From Alphaproteobacteria bacterium (GTDB lineage Bacteria; Pseudomonadota; Alphaproteobacteria; Micavibrionales; Micavibrionaceae), in the NCBI GenBank assembly GCA_022763065.1, contig JALEGH010000023.1, positions 1-57,388 on the forward strand: DNA of 57,388 nt, written 5' to 3'. The notes beneath the pieces were generated by a model. It had not been told where the DNA came from, ran no database searches, and saw only the letters and a program-made list of their open reading frames with translations. Shown piece by piece: positions 44,200 to 51,555 of this stretch (position 1 is the first letter of the stretch; each line of letters starts with the position of its first letter). Position numbers and translations under genes: made by a program.

Positions 44200-44585
44200 T
44201 CATTTTTGTCTTTGCTGCGTGATTTCATAAGTTCATAAATAAGATCTTGGTCCTTTTCGGGCATGGAAAAGAAGTTATTCACAACGTCAGCTTCAGCATA
44301 GTCATTGGCCCGATCGGAAAGCTCATTTGTGAGGGCAGGTTTTGGTAGTTCGCCTTGTTCTTTTTGAGCGTCGCCGAACATCATCCATTCTATCGGGAGT
44401 TCGAGAGTTTGCGCCAAGTGGTGAAGGTAGCGCGGTTGGCGTGCCTTGCCACTTTCCGCTTGTTGAATAGCTTGTTGCGTCGTTCCGGCTTTGGTGGCCA
44501 GCTCAATTTGCGACAAGTTATAATAGGCGCGGATATATTTCAGCCGGTCTGATAATTTTGGCATATTTTTTAGTTTCATACCCAT
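44196..44585 (-). CDS. XRE-family transcriptional repressor
   Basis: Residues about 10-65 form a helix-turn-helix of the Cro/CI type: LSDRLKYIRAYYNLSQIELATKAGTTQQAIQQAESG. A C-terminal tail of about 60 residues without a LexA-type protease motif follows, so it is not a cleavable repressor. Three ATGs (44585, 44579, 44564) could be the start. No Shine-Dalgarno is visible. It is transcribed away from the operator-rich 75-bp gap it shares with a 60-codon ORF, and it probably represses one or both promoters there. Confidence 0.88.
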   Translation of the reverse strand: MGMKLKNMPKLSDRLKYIRAYYNLSQIELATKAGTTQQAIQQAESGKARQPRYLHHLAQTLELPIEWMMFGDAQKEQGELPKPALTNELSDRANDYAEADVVNNFFSMPEKDQDLIYELMKSRSKDKND

Positions 44586-44600
44586 AATCTACAGGAGCAA

Positions 44601-44654
44601 ACTTGTATTTTCATGACAAGATTGCTTGTAAAATATATATTTTACTTGTATTAT
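44601..44654. promoter_or_regulatory. operator-rich divergent promoter region
   Basis: The plus-strand promoter is TTGTAA (44626-44631), a 17-bp spacer and TATTAT (44649-44654). The spacer holds most of the perfect 18-bp palindrome GTAAAATATATATTTTAC (44628-44645). Next to it ACAAG-N4-CTTGT (44616-44629) is a second inverted repeat, and CTTGTA occurs three times (44602, 44625, 44645). The arrangement resembles multiple operators of a phage-type repressor. The predicted start of transcription is at or very near the ATG at 44661. Confidence 0.55.
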
Positions 44655-44660
44655 ATTGTT

Positions 44661-44843
44661 ATGAGTGGTGTGAAAAACTTATCAAATCTGGAAATATCAA
44701 ATTTCTTGAAAGCTGTGTTACAGCAACTCGAAAATGTGAGTGTTTTTGAGACTCCTAAGGGATATGTGCCGCCATCTGATTTACAAGCCGGTAACGATAA
44801 TGCCGAGTCTATAGAGTTAGACCCCGATGATCTGACATCCTAA
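44661..44843 (+). CDS. hypothetical small protein (60 aa) under the XRE-controlled promoter
   Basis: This short frame starts MSGVKNLSNLEISNFLKAV and ends in an acidic tail ESIELDPDDLTS. A helix is likely at about 8-27; nothing else is recognisable. The frame can be extended upstream to 44613, but that would read through the promoter and operators. No ribosome site precedes the ATG, and the predicted transcription start coincides with it, so translation may be leaderless. A strong terminator 30 bp downstream supports a real short transcript. Confidence 0.6.
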   Translation: MSGVKNLSNLEISNFLKAVLQQLENVSVFETPKGYVPPSDLQAGNDNAESIELDPDDLTS

Positions 44844-44873
44844 CAGATGTAGGGTAGAAGAGGTCTTTTCCCC

Positions 44874-44915
44874 GCCTGTCATGTTTCTTAAATGGGGCAT
44901 GGCAGGCTTTTTTTT
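44874..44915 (+). terminator. Rho-independent terminator
   Basis: GCCTGTCATG (44874-44883) pairs with CATGGCAGGC (44898-44907) as a 10-bp stem with one G-U pair and a 14-nt loop, followed by eight T. It ends the transcript of the 60-codon ORF. The opposite strand lacks a T-run after the stem, so it would not terminate tag. Confidence 0.85.
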
Positions 44916-44928
44916 ATGAATTATAGCT

Positions 44929-45522
44929 TTATAGGTGACGGCAATGACATCCTTCAACATGGTCGTTGACAAGTCCCATAGCCTGCATGAAGGCATAACA
45001 TGTTGTGGGGCCGACAAAAGACCACCCCCTCTTTTTCAGGTTTTTGGATAATTTAGTGGAGGTAGGGGTGTAGGAAAGTTGTGAAAGAGTCATACGATCG
45101 TATGTTGCGGGGCGTTCATTTTGGTCAGGTTGAAATTGCCCAAAATAATTGGAAAGCGAATAAAACTCCTCCACGATTTCAAGGGCGCGGTTGGCGTTAT
45201 TGATCGTGGATTCGATTTTGCCCCGGTGGCGGATAATGCCGGCATTTTGGACAAGTTCTTCGATTTTCGCGGGGCCATAAAGAGAAACTTTTTCAAAATC
45301 AAAGCCATCAAAGGCAGTTCTAAAATTTTCGCGTTTGCGCAAAATAGTCAGCCATGACAAACCGGCCTGAAATCCTTCGAGGCATATTTTTTCAAAAAGC
45401 CGTATGTCATCTGTGACAGGCTTTCCCCATTCATTGTCATGATAATGTTGGTACTGAGGGTCATGCCCAGCCCACCAACAACGCGGTAAACCGTCTTCTC
45501 CAATGATAAGATCATCAGACAT
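44929..45522 (-). CDS. tag: DNA-3-methyladenine glycosylase I
   Basis: Tag removes 3-methyladenine from alkylated DNA. The 197 residues start with RCWW and YHDNEWG and end with NDHVEGCHCRHL. These supply the zinc-site ligands Cys15, His28, His188 and Cys192 expected for the family. FEKICLEGFQAGLSWLTIL is the conserved helix-hairpin-helix region. It is the last gene of the minus-strand run from rarA, 11 bp after ATP12. Confidence 0.95.
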   Translation of the reverse strand: MSDDLIIGEDGLPRCWWAGHDPQYQHYHDNEWGKPVTDDIRLFEKICLEGFQAGLSWLTILRKRENFRTAFDGFDFEKVSLYGPAKIEELVQNAGIIRHRGKIESTINNANRALEIVEEFYSLSNYFGQFQPDQNERPATYDRMTLSQLSYTPTSTKLSKNLKKRGWSFVGPTTCYAFMQAMGLVNDHVEGCHCRHL

Positions 45523-45533
45523 GTGAAGCGGTA

Positions 45534-46244
45534 TTAGCTGTTGGCCAGTTCAAGGAATTCCCCGGCAGCTTTGATGTCGCGCTTAAAAGCGGCACGTTCG
45601 GCTTCTTCATCTGGGCTGGCACCGTGTAGGTCTTCGTTATAAATCTCACCCTTGTAAAGCTCTTCCAGATAGCTGGCCTCAAATAATTCTTCAGGTGTGA
45701 TGTCCCCTTCGCAAAAGGAGAGCGCTAAAACAAGAGAACCGCTCAATGATGTCGCGATATGTAGAGTTGTGAAATAGTAATCATCGAGTGCTTCGATATA
45801 ATTCCAGACCCGCTTATGTGCTTCTGGGTCCTGTTTGATAGCATCAATTTTTGTGGTATGGTAAAGGGGAACTTCAAAATGCTGATCAAACCACTTGACC
45901 CATTTTCCCCATATTTCTTTTTGTTTTTTAGCGAGCTCTTCTGGTTCTTTCGCCCAGTAGCAAACAAGATCCGTGTCTAAATATTTCATGACAGATTCGG
46001 TGACTTTTTCTCGGTCCCTTATTTTATCAAGCGCGGTAGTAAGGATTTGGGTGAGCGGCATGGTGTCAGGCTTTATTTTATCTTCTTGTGCGCCCCATTC
46101 GGCAACAATCGCTTCGGCCAAAGCTTTTGTCGGGGCGCTCATATCCTGTCCCAAGGGTGTCTTAACCGTCTTGCCGTCCAGTTGAATAACGTGCCCGTCA
46201 TCTGTTTTTTTGGATGAGGCGAGAGTGTAAAAGCGTTTCATCAT
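45534..46244 (-). CDS. ATP12-family F1-ATPase assembly chaperone
   Basis: ATP12 proteins bind the alpha subunit of F1-ATPase during assembly; they occur in mitochondria and Alphaproteobacteria. The N-terminal FYTLASSKKTDDGHVIQLDGKTVKTPLG and the later PDTMPLTQILTTALD, YLDTDLVCYW and LSGSLVLALS are family blocks. The frame opens at 46274, but AAAGGAAA lies about 12 nt before the double ATG at 46244/46241, and MKRFY is the usual N-terminus. It stands between an AsmA-like gene and tag. Confidence 0.9.
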   Translation of the reverse strand: MMKRFYTLASSKKTDDGHVIQLDGKTVKTPLGQDMSAPTKALAEAIVAEWGAQEDKIKPDTMPLTQILTTALDKIRDREKVTESVMKYLDTDLVCYWAKEPEELAKKQKEIWGKWVKWFDQHFEVPLYHTTKIDAIKQDPEAHKRVWNYIEALDDYYFTTLHIATSLSGSLVLALSFCEGDITPEELFEASYLEELYKGEIYNEDLHGASPDEEAERAAFKRDIKAAGEFLELANS

Positions 46245-46317
46245 TGAAAACGGATTTCCTTTGTCTGTTTGCATTATTATGTTCTTTTATTTCATGTTGC
46301 TTTGTAAAGGAGTGATT

Positions 46318-47100
46318 TTACGGATTTAAATAAATCTGGCAAGGGGACATGTTGCCATATTCAAGCAGGCAGGAAAATGGCTGGTCTTTGTGATATTTTC
46401 CCTTTGTCACAATATCGTAATCCTGCGGTCCGTATTCCTGATTGCTTGTATTAATCGTTGTCAGGGTCATAAGCATGTCAGAGCCTTTACGCACCATTGT
46501 CGCATTTAAATCTGTCTTACCGATTTGCAAAGAAAAAGGAAAGGCACTCGGGATTTTATAATTTTGGCCTTTTTTTTCTATTCTTATTTGAAATGTTGTA
46601 TCTTGGGCGTCATAGGTTCCGTTTCCTTCTATGAAAGAGCCATATTGTTCAGGGCCGTTTAAAGTGTTAATCGAAATTTCATCAAAATGGGAGGCTTTGG
46701 GTGTCATAAATCCGGCAATAGAATGTAGATTTTTAATTTTTAAATCTCTTATATAACGTGTGTTGAAAAAAATACTCCAAAGGGGCGATCGCGCAAAGAA
46801 CTCATCTATTTCTAAATCAATAATCGCCGCATTTTGACGGTTATGCAGCTTAATATTTTTCAATGAAATGATGATATTTGGAAAGAACTGAACATGGTCC
46901 AATATTTCAATAGAGGCATTGGTATTTGTGCGCTGCGATAAAAACTGTTCCAACCCTTCTTTGAGAGGGTCGGGATAGCGCTCCACTAGTTTCAGTGATC
47001 CTGCTAGGATGATAAACAAAATCAGTGTCACTAGAGGAACACGGATAAAAAGCCATTTCAGAAATTTTTCTTTGGTTCTGTTTTGGTCTGGGTGGGGCAT
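46318..47100 (-). CDS. membrane-anchored AsmA-like hypothetical protein
   Basis: One membrane helix (about 15-38) is followed by a region resembling the N-terminus of AsmA-type proteins: SIEILDHVQFFPNIIISLKNIKLHN, then EIDEFFARSPLWSIFFNTRYIRDLKIKN. The rest predicts beta strands and is probably periplasmic. AsmA-type proteins are linked to lipid transport to the outer membrane, but this one is short (260 residues) and the match is by eye. It lies 7 bp after the pseudouridine synthase gene. At this place between rluC and ATP12 many Alphaproteobacteria have, as I recall, a HAD hydrolase instead. Confidence 0.65.
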   Translation of the reverse strand: MPHPDQNRTKEKFLKWLFIRVPLVTLILFIILAGSLKLVERYPDPLKEGLEQFLSQRTNTNASIEILDHVQFFPNIIISLKNIKLHNRQNAAIIDLEIDEFFARSPLWSIFFNTRYIRDLKIKNLHSIAGFMTPKASHFDEISINTLNGPEQYGSFIEGNGTYDAQDTTFQIRIEKKGQNYKIPSAFPFSLQIGKTDLNATMVRKGSDMLMTLTTINTSNQEYGPQDYDIVTKGKYHKDQPFSCLLEYGNMSPCQIYLNP

Positions 47101-47107
47101 ATGTTTT

Positions 47108-48115
47108 CTATTTTACGTCCTGAAAAATATCGTCTCTTATTGTGGTGGAAAATCCAAAATTCTTCCAGCTTTTAATCAGAGCACCCGGAAGCGGGGCTGT
47201 GATTGTAACCATTTTACTATTTTTAGGATGAATAAATTCTACTTCGTGAGCGTGGAGATGAAGCCGTTTGGAGATATTGATACCGCCTAAATCAATATTG
47301 GGCTGGTTCGGGTCGTGTGCTTGGTCATTTTTAGAAAAATATTTAGGGTCCCCTATAACGCCAAAACCCATATGGGCGGCATGGATACGGATCTGGTGGG
47401 TGCGTCCCGTGCGTGGCCAAAAGGCAACAAAGGCGGCTTGTTTATGGGCGCGCTCTAACACGTCAAAATAAGTTGTGGCGTTTTGTCCTTCTTCTGGGTC
47501 GATGCACATTTTTTCCTGACCGGAACTGTTTTTTATTTTGCGGATCGGGGCGCGGATCTCACCTGAGTTTATTTCCGGAGCCGGTGCGCATAAGGCCCAG
47601 TAAATTTTTTTGATGTTGCGGCCTTGGAAAATTTTTCCAAGTTCACGTGCCATACTAGCGGAGCGCGCCAAAAGTAAAACCCCAGAGGTGTCTTTATCCA
47701 ATCGGTGAACAAGGCGAGGGCGCACCGCTTCTTTGTCTTTCAGGGCATCTAACATGCCGTCAATATGGCGCGTAACCTTGCTGCCCCCTTGGGTGGCGAT
47801 GCCAGCAGGTTTATTGAGGGCGATGATCCCTCCTTCATCATAAATAACAAGAGAGCGAATAAAATCTCTGTCCTTTTCGCTTAGCTTTGGTTTATGCGCG
47901 GGTTTTTTATCTTCGAGAGGGGGAATGCGGACATTTTGACCGGATTGCAGACGGGTATCGGGTTTCACGCGCTTGCTATCAACTCTAATTTGTCCTTTGC
48001 GCATCAGTTTTTGCAGGAGCGAAAAGGGCGTGCCTTCAAGATGTTTTTTTAAGAAACGGTCCAACCGTTGTCCGTCTTCATCTGGTATGACTTCTATGTG
48101 TTGAACGCGGCTCAT
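47108..48115 (-). CDS. rluC: RluA-family 23S rRNA pseudouridine synthase (RluC-like)
   Basis: An N-terminal S4 RNA-binding domain (GQRLDRFLKKHL, LLQKLMRKGQIRVDSKRVKP) precedes the catalytic domain with HRLDKDTSGVLLLARS, whose second Asp is the nucleophile, and GRTHQIRIHAAHMGF. This is the RluC/RluD layout; RluC (positions 955, 2504 and 2580 in E. coli) is the more likely subtype, judged by the S4 motif and position in the operon. It overlaps crcB by 4 bp and has normal length (335). Confidence 0.88.
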   Translation of the reverse strand: MSRVQHIEVIPDEDGQRLDRFLKKHLEGTPFSLLQKLMRKGQIRVDSKRVKPDTRLQSGQNVRIPPLEDKKPAHKPKLSEKDRDFIRSLVIYDEGGIIALNKPAGIATQGGSKVTRHIDGMLDALKDKEAVRPRLVHRLDKDTSGVLLLARSASMARELGKIFQGRNIKKIYWALCAPAPEINSGEIRAPIRKIKNSSGQEKMCIDPEEGQNATTYFDVLERAHKQAAFVAFWPRTGRTHQIRIHAAHMGFGVIGDPKYFSKNDQAHDPNQPNIDLGGINISKRLHLHAHEVEFIHPKNSKMVTITAPLPGALIKSWKNFGFSTTIRDDIFQDVK

Positions 48116-48495
48116 GAGGTAAAAAACTGTCTGATAAGAATAAGCCCTGCATAAAGGGCGGTAATGGAAAGAAAGACGGAAGCGATAATATAGCCGAAAC
48201 TATACAGGATAAGTCCACGCTCATAAAGCGTTACCGCGTCCAGCGAAAAGGCCGAAAAGGTTGTAAAGGCGCCCAAAAGCCCAACGGTGAGAAAAGCTCT
48301 AAGTTCAGGTGAGGGAGACCAGTAATGCGCAAAAAGCGCAATCAGAATGCCCATGAAAAAGGAGCCTATGATATTTACGCCAAGTGTTCCCCAAGGAAAA
48401 TGAGCACCAAAAAAATGAAGCGAAAGCGCACCAAAGAAGTGGCGTAAAACCGCACCGATCGCTCCTCCACCTGCAATGGCTAAAATCATATTCAT
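48112..48495 (-). CDS. crcB: fluoride efflux channel CrcB/Fluc
   Basis: CrcB is a four-helix dual-topology fluoride channel. GGGAIGAVLRHFFG, PWGTLGVNIIGSFFMG with the conserved Asn, and GLLGAFTTFSAFSLD are the family signatures. At 127 residues it is a single full-length unit. It overlaps rarA upstream and rluC downstream by 4 bp each, leaving no room for a fluoride riboswitch, so expression must follow the rarA transcript. Confidence 0.95.
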   Translation of the reverse strand: MNMILAIAGGGAIGAVLRHFFGALSLHFFGAHFPWGTLGVNIIGSFFMGILIALFAHYWSPSPELRAFLTVGLLGAFTTFSAFSLDAVTLYERGLILYSFGYIIASVFLSITALYAGLILIRQFFTS

Positions 48496-49844
48496 GTTTG
48501 GTTGCTTTCTTCTTGTTTTTTGTAACGCAGTTTTTGCCAGTACTCCAAACGTTTTTTAATCTCGCGTTCAAAGCCGCGCTCTGCGGGTGTGTAGAGTTCC
48601 TGTCGTTCCATATCTTCAGGGAAATAATTTTGTCCGGAAAAACCATCAACCGTATCCGGATCATATCTGTAACCGGCACCATATCCCAAATCCTTCATCA
48701 TCTTTGTGGGGGCATTGAGAATATGCGAAGGCGGCATGTTGGAGCCGTGTTTTTGCGCCGCTTTCATGGCCTTGTTATAGGCGCGGTAGGCACCAATGGA
48801 TTTGGGAGCCGTAGCCAGATAAATAAGCGCCTGAGCGAGCGCGAGTTCTCCTTCAGGGGAGCCAAGCCGCAAATAAGCTTCCCATGCGGCAATGCATTGG
48901 GGCAGGGCATGTGGGTCGGCAAGCCCGATATCCTCAACAGCCATACGGGTGAGGCGGCGTGCGATAAATTCCGGGTCTTCGCCGCCTTGTAACATGCGGG
49001 CCAACCAGTAAAGAGCGGCATCAACATCGGAGCCTCTCACAGACTTATGCAGCGCGCTGATCAAGTTGTAATGACTTTCATCGCTTTTATCATAAAGAGG
49101 GCTGCGTTTTTGCAGGAAATCAGAAAGGGATTTCTCATCAAGCGTATCTGGGTGGTTGCTTGCTAAAATTTGTTCCACCATGGAAAGCAAATAGCGCCCA
49201 TCCCCATCAGCCATCGCTTTGAGTTGTTCGCGCGCATTTTTGGTTAAGTTTAGTTTTTGATCTGTTTCGGTTTCGGCGCGCAGGAGAAGCTTTTCAAGGG
49301 CCGTATCATCCAAACGTTTGAGAACAAGAACTTGCGTACGGGATAGGAGCGCAGCATTGAGCTCAAAAGACGGATTTTCGGTTGTCGCTCCAATCAGGAT
49401 AATGGTGCCGTCTTCGATCACGGGCAAAAAGGCATCTTGTTGAGCCTTGTTAAAGCGGTGGATTTCATCGACAAATAAAAGCGTTGATACGCCGTTTTGT
49501 TTACGCAGGCGCGCACTTTCAAAAAGTTTTTTAAGGTCTGCGACGCCTGAAAAAATTGCCGATATTTGTTCAAAATGGTGGGGGGTATGATCTGCTATGA
49601 TCCGGGCTATTGTTGTTTTGCCGCATCCGGGCGGTCCCCAGAAAATAAGGGAACTTAAGCGCTCTTGTTTGATCATTTTAGTAAGCGTGCCATCTGGTCC
49701 AACCAGATGATCTTGCCCGGCAATATCTGAAAAATCTTTGGGGCGCAAACGGTCGGCTAAAGGGCGGGAATGCCCATCCTCTTGGGTAGCACGAGGAGAA
49801 GTTTCAGAAGAAATATCAATCTGTTCAAATAAAGACGGAGCCAT
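48492..49844 (-). CDS. rarA: replication-associated recombination protein RarA (MgsA)
   Basis: RarA is a clamp-loader-like AAA+ ATPase acting at stalled forks. The 450 residues show [22 protein letters not shown], Walker [10 protein letters not shown], Walker [10 protein letters not shown], sensor 1 GATTENPSF, and the C-terminal tetramerisation part with GYRYDPD. An N-terminal LFEQ segment near residue 5 may be a binding peptide. It heads a tightly packed minus-strand operon with crcB and rluC; the palindromic repeat element lies just upstream. Confidence 0.95.
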   Translation of the reverse strand: MAPSLFEQIDISSETSPRATQEDGHSRPLADRLRPKDFSDIAGQDHLVGPDGTLTKMIKQERLSSLIFWGPPGCGKTTIARIIADHTPHHFEQISAIFSGVADLKKLFESARLRKQNGVSTLLFVDEIHRFNKAQQDAFLPVIEDGTIILIGATTENPSFELNAALLSRTQVLVLKRLDDTALEKLLLRAETETDQKLNLTKNAREQLKAMADGDGRYLLSMVEQILASNHPDTLDEKSLSDFLQKRSPLYDKSDESHYNLISALHKSVRGSDVDAALYWLARMLQGGEDPEFIARRLTRMAVEDIGLADPHALPQCIAAWEAYLRLGSPEGELALAQALIYLATAPKSIGAYRAYNKAMKAAQKHGSNMPPSHILNAPTKMMKDLGYGAGYRYDPDTVDGFSGQNYFPEDMERQELYTPAERGFEREIKKRLEYWQKLRYKKQEESNQT

Positions 49845-49910
49845 GTCCTATGTTTATAGGAAGGTGGGCCAAGATGCAATCAGCTATGAAATCAGGTAGT
49901 TTTCAAAACT

Positions 49911-50016
49911 GTCATCCCCGCGGCGCGGTGTAACCGCGCTTTATCCGGATCCCGTTCGTGCAAGCTTTTGCTACGCAAAAGCGCCAACGGGATGACGGTG
50001 GGGGTTAAGCTAACCC
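49911..50016. repeat. REP/MITE-like palindromic element
   Basis: The 86-bp element at 49911-49996 is bounded by GTCATCCC and GGGATGAC. Inside are GCGCGGT-GTA-ACCGCGC (49923-49939), the palindrome ATCCGGAT, the pair CCCGTT/AACGGG (49951-49956, 49986-49991), and within that GCTTTTGC-TAC-GCAAAAGC (49964-49982). A further hairpin GGGTTA-AGC-TAACCC follows at 50002-50016. It can fold as a branched structure and encodes nothing. GTCATCCC-ended elements of this kind are dispersed repeats in many bacterial genomes. It fills the 195-bp gap between degP-like and rarA; no second copy is in this window. Confidence 0.7.
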
Positions 50017-50039
50017 ATTACCTAAAATTAAGGATGCAA

Positions 50040-51482
50040 TTACCGAATGATAATCCGGTTTTTACGGCCATTACGCTCGGTCGTCATGGCAAAAGAGCGT
50101 GCTTGTTTGGCCTGTTCCAATTCCCGTTTTAAATCCCCGACATCTTCAATCTCATCATCATTGATGGCAAGAATAATATCACCGGCAGAAACGAGACGAC
50201 TACCACGGGCCTGACGGTTGACCTTCAAGACAACAACGCCTTGTGTGTTTGTATCAAGGCCAAGCTCTACACTGACCTGAGGGTTGATATTTGCCACTGT
50301 CACACCGCTTAGAAGGTGATCCCCTTTGAGCGTTGTTTCATTGCGCGGTGGATCATCGGGAGGTGTCATGGTTTTCATGTAGAGGGTCTTTGTTTTTCCC
50401 TCCCGCAAAATTTCAAGATTGGCTTTGTCTCCTATAGGGACAGTGGCCAAACGGAATTTCATCTCTGCCGGGTCATTAACGCTCTTCCCATTAATGCTTG
50501 TAATGACATCACCAACCTCCAAGCCTGCTTTTTTGGCTGGACTTTTTTTGTGTAACTTGGAAATAAGTACACCACTAGGGCGGTTAAGTCCTAAGGAATT
50601 TGCAATATCAGGCGTCACGGCCTGTCCTTTCGCTCCAATCCAAGGGCGCATTATATTGGCATTCTGAGCACCGGATTTTTCTGCGGCGATAACGGTTTGT
50701 ACCATCTCCGACGGGATGGCAAAGCCGATACCCAAGGAGCCACCGGAGCGCGAATAAATAGCGGTGTTAATGCCGACCACGCTGCCATCCATGGCCACAA
50801 GCGGCCCACCGGAATTTCCCGGATTAATGGCGGCGTCCGTTTGGATGAAGAAATTAAAATCATTAATGTTGAGCGAAGAGCGCGCAAGGGCCGACACAAT
50901 ACCACTTGTTACCGTTTGCCCGACACCAAAGGGGTTGCCGATCGCCAAAACCAGATCACCAACCTCAAGTGTTTCACTGGGTTTTAACTCTGCGCTTGGA
51001 AGCAACTCACTACTATCCGTTTCAATACGCAAAACTGCCAAATCTGAACTGGTGTCGGATAAAGAGACTTTGGCATCAAACTCACGGCCATCTTGCAGGA
51101 CAACAGATATCTCATCAGCGTCTTTCACAACATGGGCGTTGGTGATGACAACTCCGTTTTTATTTACAATAAGACCGGTTCCTAAAGAGCTTTCCAGATG
51201 CTTGCGGGTGAAGGAGCGTCCAAAGGGAGACCCAAATTCACGTCCAAAGAAATGCTCGAAAAACGGATCATTGCCAAAGGGGCTATAACGCCTTGTAATG
51301 ACACGCTTGGTATAAATATTAACAACAGCGGGAGAAACTTTTTTTACTAAGGGCGCGAAGGAGAGGATGACCTGCTCTTTATTTGTAGGGAGTAAGCGGT
51401 CATAGGCCGAGGCCGGGGTGAAGGCTGTCATGCCAACGCCAATCAAAATAAGGGCAGATAAACCTAAAATCAACCGTAACAT
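50040..51482 (-). CDS. Do-family periplasmic serine protease (DegP/DegQ type)
   Basis: A signal peptide (about 1-26, ending ASA) precedes a trypsin-like domain with the triad His117 (TNAHVV), Asp147 (SSDLAV) and Ser224 (NPGNSGGP). Two PDZ domains follow (about 270-370 and 385-480). The protein is a periplasmic protein-quality-control protease and chaperone. The N-terminal loop, with repeated Phe and Gly (PFGNDPFFEHFFGREFG), is the LA loop seen in such proteins. It lies 73 bp downstream of the lytic transglycosylase gene. DegP and DegQ cannot be separated by eye. Confidence 0.93.
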   Translation of the reverse strand: MLRLILGLSALILIGVGMTAFTPASAYDRLLPTNKEQVILSFAPLVKKVSPAVVNIYTKRVITRRYSPFGNDPFFEHFFGREFGSPFGRSFTRKHLESSLGTGLIVNKNGVVITNAHVVKDADEISVVLQDGREFDAKVSLSDTSSDLAVLRIETDSSELLPSAELKPSETLEVGDLVLAIGNPFGVGQTVTSGIVSALARSSLNINDFNFFIQTDAAINPGNSGGPLVAMDGSVVGINTAIYSRSGGSLGIGFAIPSEMVQTVIAAEKSGAQNANIMRPWIGAKGQAVTPDIANSLGLNRPSGVLISKLHKKSPAKKAGLEVGDVITSINGKSVNDPAEMKFRLATVPIGDKANLEILREGKTKTLYMKTMTPPDDPPRNETTLKGDHLLSGVTVANINPQVSVELGLDTNTQGVVVLKVNRQARGSRLVSAGDIILAINDDEIEDVGDLKRELEQAKQARSFAMTTERNGRKNRIIIR

Positions 51483-51555
51483 AAGTTGTTTTTAATGTTT
51501 GATCTAGGCGAACTCAAGACAGAAATTTGGCAAAGATGGGGCAGTTTCGAGCCGT

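Noticed and set aside
44613-44660. An upstream start (44613) for the 60-codon ORF, giving 76 residues.
   Set aside because: It would place the -35, -10 and operator palindrome inside the coding region; the ATG at 44661 fits the promoter.
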